A model generated the notes under the pieces. The model saw only the letters and a list, made by a program, of their open reading frames with translations, was not told where the DNA came from and did not search any database. A stretch of DNA of 5,339 nt. Source: Bacteroidales bacterium (GTDB taxonomy: Bacteria > Bacteroidota > Bacteroidia > Bacteroidales > VadinHA17). Numbering within the stretch: the stretch's first letter is position 1; each line of letters opens with the position of its first letter. Both the position numbers and the translations under genes were made by a program. Shown piece after piece: positions 1-5,339 of the stretch. Location of the stretch: assembly GCA_029935275.1 (NCBI GenBank), contig JAOZKQ010000157.1, positions 1 to 5,339 on the forward strand. Reading direction: 5' to 3'.

Positions 1-6
1 CTTTAT

Positions 7-426
7 ATGAAACTCCTTTATAACAGATCTCCTTGTTTTTACAGATTTTGGTTCTGGTTCTTCCTGATCTTAATTCTGGTAGCTTCTTCAATACCCAAAT
101 TACCAGATCCGAGTATTGAATTTAAGTCTTTTGATTTAATCTTACGAATAGATTATATCTTACATTTTTTGCAATATGCCATATTGAGCAGTTTATTTGT
201 TCTCTGGCAGGGGCTTAAAAACAAAGAATTTACAAATCAAACTTTAATAATCACTCTGATTATTGGAATTGTCTTAGCAAGTCTGGATGAATACCACCAG
301 TTATATATTCCAGGCCGGAGATATAATCCTGTTGATATGTTCTATAATAATCTGGGTATTATTTCAGGAACAATACTTACCGTATTGTATATCAGAAGAA
401 TAATTTCAAAAGGGATTATTCACTAA
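7..426 (+). CDS. VanZ-like family integral membrane protein
   Basis: A 139-residue, very hydrophobic protein with about four membrane segments (roughly residues 13-29, 51-68, 77-93 and 115-131). It carries the conserved pattern of the VanZ-like family: an early Ser-Ile-Pro turn (28-30), a D-x3-H-x3-Y motif (D49, H53, Y57) at the start of helix 2, and the signature after helix 3, with D94-E95, Q98, P102-G103-R104, D110, N115 and G117. VanZ is named after the teicoplanin-resistance accessory protein, but most chromosomal members are short stand-alone proteins of unknown biochemical role. Nothing here suggests a van resistance cluster, since no VanH, VanA or VanX gene is nearby. The ATG at position 7 gives a normal family length, but the frame stays open to the window edge, so an earlier start cannot be excluded. 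It converges on the flippase gene with an 18-base gap. Family assignment is fairly sure; function is unknown. Confidence 0.85.
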   Translation: MKLLYNRSPCFYRFWFWFFLILILVASSIPKLPDPSIEFKSFDLILRIDYILHFLQYAILSSLFVLWQGLKNKEFTNQTLIITLIIGIVLASLDEYHQLYIPGRRYNPVDMFYNNLGIISGTILTVLYIRRIISKGIIH

Positions 427-428
427 AA

Positions 429-440
429 AAAATTAATTTT
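429..440. terminator. AT-only palindrome between convergent genes, possible weak bidirectional terminator
   Basis: The 18-base gap between the two convergent stop codons holds a perfect 12-base palindrome, AAAATTAATTTT, preceded by more A residues. It is the only sequence here that could serve as a shared transcription end. It has no G/C stem, so it would make a poor intrinsic hairpin, and such palindromes arise easily by chance in AT-rich DNA. The call rests on position more than on structure. Confidence 0.22.
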
Positions 441-444
441 ATAG

Positions 445-1905
445 CTATTCATTTATAAGCATCTCTTCATCAGATTTAAATAAACTTATCAAAACCTTTG
501 GTTTTATTAAACCTGCCCAAAATGCCCCCAGAAAAGCAATAACTGCAATTACTGAAGCCTTCAACAACCATGGAGAGGCAATTTTTGTTGAGAAATAACC
601 CATTAGTATCACTAAAATCATAAATCCAAAGAGTTTGAGAATAATACGGCTTTGCTTCTTAAAGTTGAAAAAACGATAAACAAGGAAAATTTGAAATGCA
701 ACTACCAGAATCTGGGTAATAACACTCGCCACTGCCGATCCTATTGCAGCAAACTCAGGAATAAACAAAATATTTAAGCCAACATTTAACACTAAACCAA
801 TTCCCGCAATTATATTTAGCTCTTTCAGATAACCTCCTGCAGTTAATAGCGTGCCTGCAATATAAGTAATGGAAACAAAAATATGGGCAAGCATCAAAAC
901 AGCCAATATCGGGGCAGACTCAAAGGTATATTGATTATACAAAAGATCCATAAATTCATTCTTATAGAAAATTAAAATTACGGAAATAACTGTAACCGGC
1001 ACCATTAATATCATTAATGAAAAAGTAGTCAGTTCCTCAACAGGAATACCCCTTCTGATCATTCTTGAATACATTGGCAGTAATAAAGTGGCAAAAAGAA
1101 AAGCAAACATTGTAAAGGCATCCAGGATGCGAAATGCCTGTGCATAGATTCCGGCTTCAACATTACCTCCCGGCAACATTCGTTCCAGCATTACCGAATC
1201 AATGCGATAATAAACTGACATAAGTACCACTAATAGTGCGTATGGATAGCTTTTCTTCAGAATATTCAACATAAGTTTAATATCGAAACTAAATCTGAAA
1301 ATACCCACTCTTTTACGAACCAGAAGAAAAGCAATCAGCATTGAAATAGTATAAGCAAGTGTTTGGGTATAAACGAACCACTCTATACTAAACTGATGAT
1401 TGAAAATATTTGTCCAAAGTAGCATGCTGCAAATAACGATCATGATAAGCCGGTCAAGAACAGACAATAAGCTATCCGTGACGAATTTCTGCAAACCACT
1501 GATATTAGACCTTAGGTATAAAAAGAAAGAAGCCAGAAACTGATTCAAAACAAGGAACCAGAGCAAATGGACCTGCCTTTGATCATAACCAAGAATAGAT
1601 GCTAAGCCAAAAACAACAAACCCATAAAAGATAGCCAGTAGGAATTTAATGCCAATTATGTTTGTAAAATGAGATTGTATCAGATGGGGATGCCGGGAGA
1701 TTTCACGATTATTGAAGTTTGTTATTCCAAGGTCAAGCAAAATATTCAGTAACAGAGAAAAACTAAATAAAGAGAAGTATAAGCCATATTCAGCTGCACC
1801 AACAGTATTTTGAACTGTCCTGTCAATTCCAAAAATCCAAAATGGTTTAACCAATATGTTCAGGCCTATAAGTAAAACCAGATTAGTAAAAAACTTCTTT
1901 TTCAA
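445..1905 (-). CDS. Polysaccharide/oligosaccharide flippase (Wzx-like, MOP superfamily)
   Basis: A 486-residue polytopic membrane protein with about 14 hydrophobic segments (roughly 5-20, 38-60, 82-104, 112-133, 150-167, 175-197, 218-235, 255-280, 296-313, 333-355, 363-382, 387-412, 420-440, 446-466), the usual size and topology of Wzx-type exporters. Family-like stretches include the early G-A-A-E-Y-G-L-Y turn (36-43), the Y-R-I-D-S-V-M-L segment (233-240) with A-G-I-Y (251-254), and the C-terminal pattern with G-G-Y (357-359), N374, N378, I-P-E (382-384) and G389-S-A. Members flip lipid-linked oligosaccharide across the inner membrane for O-antigen, capsule or exopolysaccharide assembly. 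The start is unusual: the frame has no ATG between the upstream stop (1921-1923) and codon 155, so TTG at 1905 is the best start and gives the Lys-rich N-terminus expected before helix 1. It is divergent from the glycosyltransferase, which suggests the same glycan pathway. The exact substrate cannot be told from sequence. Confidence 0.9.
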   Translation of the reverse strand: MKKKFFTNLVLLIGLNILVKPFWIFGIDRTVQNTVGAAEYGLYFSLFSFSLLLNILLDLGITNFNNREISRHPHLIQSHFTNIIGIKFLLAIFYGFVVFGLASILGYDQRQVHLLWFLVLNQFLASFFLYLRSNISGLQKFVTDSLLSVLDRLIMIVICSMLLWTNIFNHQFSIEWFVYTQTLAYTISMLIAFLLVRKRVGIFRFSFDIKLMLNILKKSYPYALLVVLMSVYYRIDSVMLERMLPGGNVEAGIYAQAFRILDAFTMFAFLFATLLLPMYSRMIRRGIPVEELTTFSLMILMVPVTVISVILIFYKNEFMDLLYNQYTFESAPILAVLMLAHIFVSITYIAGTLLTAGGYLKELNIIAGIGLVLNVGLNILFIPEFAAIGSAVASVITQILVVAFQIFLVYRFFNFKKQSRIILKLFGFMILVILMGYFSTKIASPWLLKASVIAVIAFLGAFWAGLIKPKVLISLFKSDEEMLINE

Positions 1906-1921
1906 ATTGAATTTATTAATT

Positions 1922-1929
1922 TAGCTTTA
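1922..1929 (+). promoter_or_regulatory. Weak candidate -7 element for the glycosyltransferase-rnhB unit
   Basis: The bases TAGCTTTA match TAnnTTTG at all fixed positions but the last. They lie 38 bases before the glycosyltransferase ATG. An overlapping alternative with one mismatch, TAATTTAG, sits at 1917-1924. No -33 element is evident for either, so this is only the best available candidate in a short AT-rich region where chance matches are common. Confidence 0.22.
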
Positions 1930-1937
1930 CAAAAGTA
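1930..1937 (-). promoter_or_regulatory. Candidate Bacteroidota -7 promoter element for the flippase gene
   Basis: Read on the minus strand these bases are TACTTTTG, an exact match to the Bacteroidota sigma-ABfr -7 consensus TAnnTTTG. The element ends 24 bases before the TTG start at 1905, which implies a very short leader. No TTTG-type -33 element is seen at the expected spacing upstream, so the call rests on the -7 match and its position. Confidence 0.45.
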
Positions 1938-1967
1938 ATAAAGCCTTAGAATCTTTTAGTTTTTTAA

Positions 1968-3095
1968 ATGAGAATTGCTGTAAATACCCGCTTATTAATT
2001 AAGGATAAACTTGGAGGAATTGGATTTTTCACCTGCCAAACACTCAAAATAATAACCCGGGCGCATCCTGAACATACTTTTTATTTTATTTTTGACCGGG
2101 ACTGGGATACAGAATTTATTTTTTCAGACAATATAATTCCTGTAAAGGTAAAACCGCCAACCCGGCACCCTATTTTATGGCATATTTGGTTTCAATACAG
2201 TATTCCAAGACTCTTTAAAAAGATAAAACCAGATCTTTTTCTGTCACCCGATGGCTTTATATCCCTACATACAAATGTTCCTTCACTAACGGTAATACAT
2301 GACATTAATTTTCTTCACTTCCCACAGGATCTGCCATTTTCTGTTAGAAAATACTATCTGAAATATTTTCCCCTTTTCGCAAAAAAAGCCCACAGGATCT
2401 CAACCGTTTCTGAATATTCTAAAAAGGATATGATAGAAAACTATGCTTTAGCTCCTGGAAAGATTGATGTAGTTTATAATGGGGTAGATAGCATCTTTAA
2501 ACCTCTTGCCAAAGAAGAACAACAGAAAATACGGGAAAAATATAGTGAAGGAAATCCGTTTTTTATCTTTATAGGATCCTTGCTTCCCCGTAAGAATTTG
2601 CCAAGGTTGTTTAAAGCCTTTGACCTTTTTAAACGGGAAACAAAGTCTCCCCATAAATTAATTCTGATTGGTGACCCAATGCATAGTTTCAGGGAAATAG
2701 ACCAGACCTTTTCGGTAATGAAATTTAAAAAGGATGTGCTACTTATTGGTCGGGTTCAAAGGGATGAGACAGCCTTATTACTAGCTTCTTCCAGGGCACT
2801 TTTGTTTGTTTCATATTTTGAAGGATTTGGCATTCCACTCATTGAAGCATTCAGGTCAGAAGTTCCTGTGCTGGCCGGCAACCAAACCTCCCTCCCGGAA
2901 ATTGGCAATGATGCAGCACTCTATGTCGATCCTTTTTCTGTTCAATCAATTAAAGAAGGAATGATTGAAATCGATCAAAACAAGATGCTTCGTGAGCAAT
3001 TAGTTAGTAAGGGTGTGACTCAGGGAGAAAAATACACCTGGGACAGATCTGCTGGTCTTTTATGGAAAAGTATAGAAAAAATGTTATCAGTTTAG
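1968..3095 (+). CDS. Glycosyltransferase family 4 (GT-B fold) protein
   Basis: A 375-residue protein of normal GT4 length with two Rossmann-like halves. Visible landmarks are the N-terminal strand M-R-I-A-V-N (1-6) followed by the glycine turn G16-G-I-G19; V-I-H-D (109-112) with H111; T-V-S-E-Y-S (146-151); the linker V-V-Y-N-G-V-D (168-174); F-I-G-S-L-L-P-R-K-N (201-210), where R208 and K209 sit where the family binds donor phosphates; the E-x7-E motif E285-G-F-G to E293; and S-L-P-E-I-G (308-313). Such enzymes are retaining and move a sugar from a nucleotide-activated donor; many resemble mannosyl- or rhamnosyltransferases of O-antigen synthesis, but donor and acceptor cannot be read here. 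No signal peptide or transmembrane helix is seen, so it should act on the cytoplasmic face of the inner membrane. A TAA codon lies directly before the ATG, so no longer in-frame start exists. Divergent from a flippase and 16 bases ahead of rnhB. Confidence 0.93.
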   Translation: MRIAVNTRLLIKDKLGGIGFFTCQTLKIITRAHPEHTFYFIFDRDWDTEFIFSDNIIPVKVKPPTRHPILWHIWFQYSIPRLFKKIKPDLFLSPDGFISLHTNVPSLTVIHDINFLHFPQDLPFSVRKYYLKYFPLFAKKAHRISTVSEYSKKDMIENYALAPGKIDVVYNGVDSIFKPLAKEEQQKIREKYSEGNPFFIFIGSLLPRKNLPRLFKAFDLFKRETKSPHKLILIGDPMHSFREIDQTFSVMKFKKDVLLIGRVQRDETALLLASSRALLFVSYFEGFGIPLIEAFRSEVPVLAGNQTSLPEIGNDAALYVDPFSVQSIKEGMIEIDQNKMLREQLVSKGVTQGEKYTWDRSAGLLWKSIEKMLSV

Positions 3096-3111
3096 TTTTT
3101 ATTCAGGCAAA

Positions 3112-3732
3112 ATGAGCCAATCACAAAAAAGATTATTAAGTTTTTATAAGGCTGATACCATTGAAGCAGGTTGTGATGAAGCTGGAAGAGGCTGCCTTGC
3201 CGGACCTGTTTTTGCTGCAGCAGTAATTCTGCCTCCTGATTTTAAAAATTCCTGTTTAAATGACTCTAAACAAATCTCAGATAAAAAACGCTATGAACTT
3301 CGTATAATAATTGAAAATGAAGCGATAACCTGGGGTGTGGCATCCATATCAAATCAGGAAATAGATAAGATCAATATACTTCAGGCCTCCATAAAAGCCA
3401 TGCACCTGGCAGTGAAAAAGCTATTACCAAAGCCCGAACTATTGCTGATCGATGGAAACAGGTTCAAGCCATACCCTGCTATACCCCATGTTTGTTTTGT
3501 AAAGGGGGATGGGCGTTTTATGGCGATAGCAGCCGCTTCAATTCTGGCAAAAACATATCGTGATGATTTCATGAAAAAGCTCCACAAAAAATATCCGGTT
3601 TATAACTGGGGCCAAAACAAAGGATATCCTACCAAAGAACACCGTTCAGGCATTATGGAAGCAGGAGCCTCACCATATCACAGAAAATCATTTCAATTAC
3701 TTGACCGGCAATTAAAGATTGATTTAAAATAA
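3112..3732 (+). CDS. rnhB: Ribonuclease HII
   Basis: A 206-residue protein matching the usual length of RNase HII, which cuts RNA strands of RNA-DNA hybrids and nicks 5' of single ribonucleotides embedded in DNA, starting ribonucleotide excision repair in the cytoplasm. The four metal-binding acidic residues are all visible: D22 and E23 in D-E-A-G-R-G (22-27), D114 in L-I-D-G-N, and D133 in K-G-D. The G-R-G part (25-27) is the family loop that senses the RNA-DNA junction, and Tyr172 in N-K-G-Y-P is likely the junction-reading tyrosine. Also typical are D-S-K (51-53), A-A-A-S-I-L-A-K (140-147) with R150-D151, and the late H190-R-K-S-F. The enzyme appears intact. It begins 16 bases after the glycosyltransferase stop with only a weak AGG (3105-3107) upstream, so the two are probably cotranscribed. 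I see no functional link to glycan synthesis; the pairing looks positional. Confidence 0.97.
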   Translation: MSQSQKRLLSFYKADTIEAGCDEAGRGCLAGPVFAAAVILPPDFKNSCLNDSKQISDKKRYELRIIIENEAITWGVASISNQEIDKINILQASIKAMHLAVKKLLPKPELLLIDGNRFKPYPAIPHVCFVKGDGRFMAIAAASILAKTYRDDFMKKLHKKYPVYNWGQNKGYPTKEHRSGIMEAGASPYHRKSFQLLDRQLKIDLK

Positions 3733-3847
3733 ATATAAAATCTGAACTGTATCAAATAACACATTGAAAATAGCTATAAAACTTCCAATAAAAACTTATA
3801 TTTGCGATCAAATATTATTTGTAATAATTCAAAAGAACTTAACACTT
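3733..3847 (+). promoter_or_regulatory. Spacer and leader upstream of the S46 peptidase gene
   Basis: This 115-base AT-rich gap separates rnhB from the peptidase gene and suggests that the peptidase starts a new transcription unit. It contains one promoter-like element (listed separately). I find no G/C-rich hairpin with a T-run that would clearly end the rnhB transcript, no tRNA and no recognisable riboswitch. Confidence 0.5.
3797..3804 (+). promoter_or_regulatory. Candidate Bacteroidota -7 promoter element for the S46 peptidase gene
   Basis: The bases TATATTTG exactly match the Bacteroidota -7 consensus TAnnTTTG and lie 43 bases before the ATG at 3848, giving a predicted leader of about 35-40 bases. 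The -33 TTTG box is not obvious; the nearest upstream TTG (3764-3766) is about 30 bases away, too far for normal spacing. The leader up to the ATG is A/T-rich without a Shine-Dalgarno match. Confidence 0.55.
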
Positions 3848-5339
3848 ATGAGAAAGATCACTCTAATCACCATTAGTTTATTGTTTGTTTTCAATTTTTC
3901 ATTGAAAGCAGATGAAGGAATGTGGCTCCTGCCCCTCCTTGAAAAATTAAATGTAGGGAAAATGACCGAAATGGGACTGGAACTCAGTGCTGAAGAAATA
4001 TACAGTGTAAACAATTCCAGCCTGAAAGATGCCATTGTTATTTTTGGTGGAGGCTGTACCGGTGAAATTGTTTCTGACCAGGGACTTTTACTTACCAATC
4101 ATCACTGTGGTTATGGCAGTATTCAAAAACACAGTTCTACAGAGCATAATTATCTGGATAATGGTTTCTGGGCCAAATCAAAAGAAGAAGAATTAACAAA
4201 CCCGGGACTGAAAGTAGTTTTCCTTGTACGTATTGAGGACGTGTCAGAAAAAATCAATACGGCCCTGGATGATAAAATGAATGAAGCAGACCGCAAAGCA
4301 AAAATAGAAGAGATATCTAAAGAAATTGAAAATGAGGCAACAGATGGGAATCACTATAAAGCCAATGTACGATCTTTCTTTGCCGGAAACAATTACTACC
4401 TCCTGGTTTATGAAACTTATCGGGATGTTAGATTGGTAGGTACACCCCCCAACTCAATCGGAAAATTTGGAGGTGATACCGATAACTGGGAATGGCCAAG
4501 GCATACAGGAGATTTCAGTGTTTTCCGCGTTTATATGTCACCCGATGGAAAACCTGCAAAATATTCTGCTGATAATGTTCCTTTAAAACCAAAACATTTC
4601 CTCCCTGTTTCAACCAAAGGTGTTCAAAAAGATGACTTTGCCATGATATTGGGATATCCTGGAGGAACACAAAGATATATGACCTCCTATGGAGTTGAAG
4701 AAGTATTAAAAATTACTCACCCAAACCGTATTAAGATAAGAGGTGCAAAGCAGGATATTATGCTTGAAGACATGCTTGCCAGTGAAAAAGTTAAGATTCA
4801 ATATGCATCAAAATACTCCGGCTCAAGTAATTACTGGAAGTTTTCCATAGGGCAAAGTGCCGGCCTTAAAAACTTGCATGTTAAGGAGAAAAAGCAGGCC
4901 ATTGAAAAGGAATTCACAAACTGGGTAAATGAAAGTGCTTCCCGAAAAGATAAATACGGAGATGCCCTTAAGCTTATCAAGACTTCTATAGAGGGTCGCA
5001 AGGACTATAAAAATGCAACTCAATACACTTCTGAATGTTTATTGAGAGGAAGTGAAATAATTGGCTTTGCAATGCGTACATCCGGTTTGAAAAAAGCCCT
5101 TGAGGATAATGACCAGGAACGGATAAAAAAATCAACTGAATCTCTTAAAAAGTCATCTATAAGCTTTTATAAAGATTACAATGCACCCACCGACCAAAAG
5201 GTTGTGAAAGAAATGTTCAGGATTTTTGCTGAAGATGTACCTTTAGAATATCAACCTGATATTTTCAATACTATCCGTAAAAAGTACAAAGGGGATTATG
5301 GTAAATTTGTAGATAAAATGTTTGAAAAGTCTGTATTCA
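3848..5339 (+). CDS. S46 family serine dipeptidyl-peptidase (DPP7/DPP11-like), C-terminally cut by window end
   Basis: The frame is open from the ATG at 3848 to the window edge (497 codons); S46 enzymes usually have about 700-730 residues, so roughly the last third is missing. Residues 1-21 form a signal peptide (R2-K3, hydrophobic core, likely cleavage after A21), followed by the typical D-E-G-M-W mature start. Family motifs include G-G-G-C-T-G-E (67-73), T-N-H-H-C-G (83-88) with catalytic H86 and C87, D210-T-D-N-W-E-W-P-R-H-T-G-D-F (210-223) with catalytic D222, and S-N-Y-W-K (327-331). By comparison with solved S46 structures, N213, W214 and N328 would hold the substrate's free N-terminus. 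From about residue 275 on is the mostly helical domain that caps the active site. The catalytic serine and the residue near position 673 that separates DPP7 (hydrophobic P1) from DPP11 (acidic P1) lie beyond the window. Such enzymes release dipeptides from peptides in the periplasm for uptake. Confidence 0.95.
   Translation, partial: MRKITLITISLLFVFNFSLKADEGMWLLPLLEKLNVGKMTEMGLELSAEEIYSVNNSSLKDAIVIFGGGCTGEIVSDQGLLLTNHHCGYGSIQKHSSTEHNYLDNGFWAKSKEEELTNPGLKVVFLVRIEDVSEKINTALDDKMNEADRKAKIEEISKEIENEATDGNHYKANVRSFFAGNNYYLLVYETYRDVRLVGTPPNSIGKFGGDTDNWEWPRHTGDFSVFRVYMSPDGKPAKYSADNVPLKPKHFLPVSTKGVQKDDFAMILGYPGGTQRYMTSYGVEEVLKITHPNRIKIRGAKQDIMLEDMLASEKVKIQYASKYSGSSNYWKFSIGQSAGLKNLHVKEKKQAIEKEFTNWVNESASRKDKYGDALKLIKTSIEGRKDYKNATQYTSECLLRGSEIIGFAMRTSGLKKALEDNDQERIKKSTESLKKSSISFYKDYNAPTDQKVVKEMFRIFAEDVPLEYQPDIFNTIRKKYKGDYGKFVDKMFEKSVF

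Larger units (their letters stand above)
1906..1967. promoter_or_regulatory. Divergent intergenic control region between flippase and glycosyltransferase
   Basis: These 62 bases are almost entirely A and T and separate two genes transcribed away from each other, so both promoters should lie here. Neither gene has a recognisable Shine-Dalgarno sequence; the bases before each start are A/T-rich, as is usual in Bacteroidota. The centre holds an imperfect palindrome, CTTTACAAAAG (1925-1935), which overlaps the candidate -7 elements on both strands. If both are used, the two polymerases would compete for the same DNA. Confidence 0.6.

Noticed and set aside
7..426. Glycopeptide resistance gene because of the VanZ similarity
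   Set aside because: VanZ-like proteins are widespread chromosomal proteins and none of the genes needed for van resistance are nearby.
2321..2400. Direct repeat of the 12-mer CCCACAGGATCT at 2321-2332 and 2389-2400
   Set aside because: The copies are read in different frames within one intact gene (F-P-Q-D-L and A-H-R-I-S), both encode family-plausible sequence, and no third copy or array is present; chance is the simplest explanation.
2448..2654. Antisense open frame of 68 codons inside the glycosyltransferase gene
   Set aside because: It lies wholly within a well-supported gene on the other strand and its product has no recognisable motif.
3381..3587. Antisense open frame of 68 codons inside rnhB
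   Set aside because: It is opposite the conserved catalytic region of RNase HII, which explains the open frame; no family features are seen.
3829..4098. Antisense open frame of 89 codons over the start of the S46 peptidase gene
   Set aside because: The plus strand encodes a clear signal peptide and S46 motifs over the same bases, and the antisense product is low in recognisable structure.
4823..5023. Antisense open frame of 66 codons inside the S46 peptidase gene
   Set aside because: It overlaps the helical domain coding region of the peptidase and shows no recognisable family features of its own.

Overview
The window looks like chromosomal DNA from a member of the Bacteroidota, probably a Bacteroidales-like or related anaerobic or marine lineage. 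Four observations point there. The DNA is AT-rich. The genes lack clear Shine-Dalgarno sequences and have A/T-rich leaders instead. Two exact matches to the Bacteroidota -7 promoter element TAnnTTTG lie just upstream of genes. A secreted S46 dipeptidyl-peptidase is present, a family concentrated in this phylum. No mobile element, RNA gene, CRISPR array or foreign-looking block is visible.

Layout from left to right: a small VanZ-like membrane protein (7-426, +); 18 bases of AT-rich spacer; a convergent 14-helix polysaccharide flippase of the Wzx/MOP type (445-1905, -), which apparently starts at TTG; a 62-base divergent intergenic region with candidate promoters; a GT4-family glycosyltransferase (1968-3095, +); ribonuclease HII, rnhB (3112-3732, +), 16 bases behind the glycosyltransferase; a 115-base spacer with a promoter element; and the first 497 codons of an S46 serine dipeptidyl-peptidase (3848 to the window end, +), cut off before its catalytic serine.

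The flippase and glycosyltransferase, divergently transcribed from one short control region, probably belong to the same envelope-glycan pathway. The glycosyltransferase would add a sugar to a lipid-linked oligosaccharide and the flippase would move it across the inner membrane. RNase HII is a genome-maintenance enzyme that seems to share the glycosyltransferase transcript only by position. The peptidase forms its own unit and would act in the periplasm on peptides. I found no convincing evidence of an undescribed system; the second-look items are modest: the non-ATG start, the compact divergent promoter region, and the unresolved specificity of the truncated peptidase.
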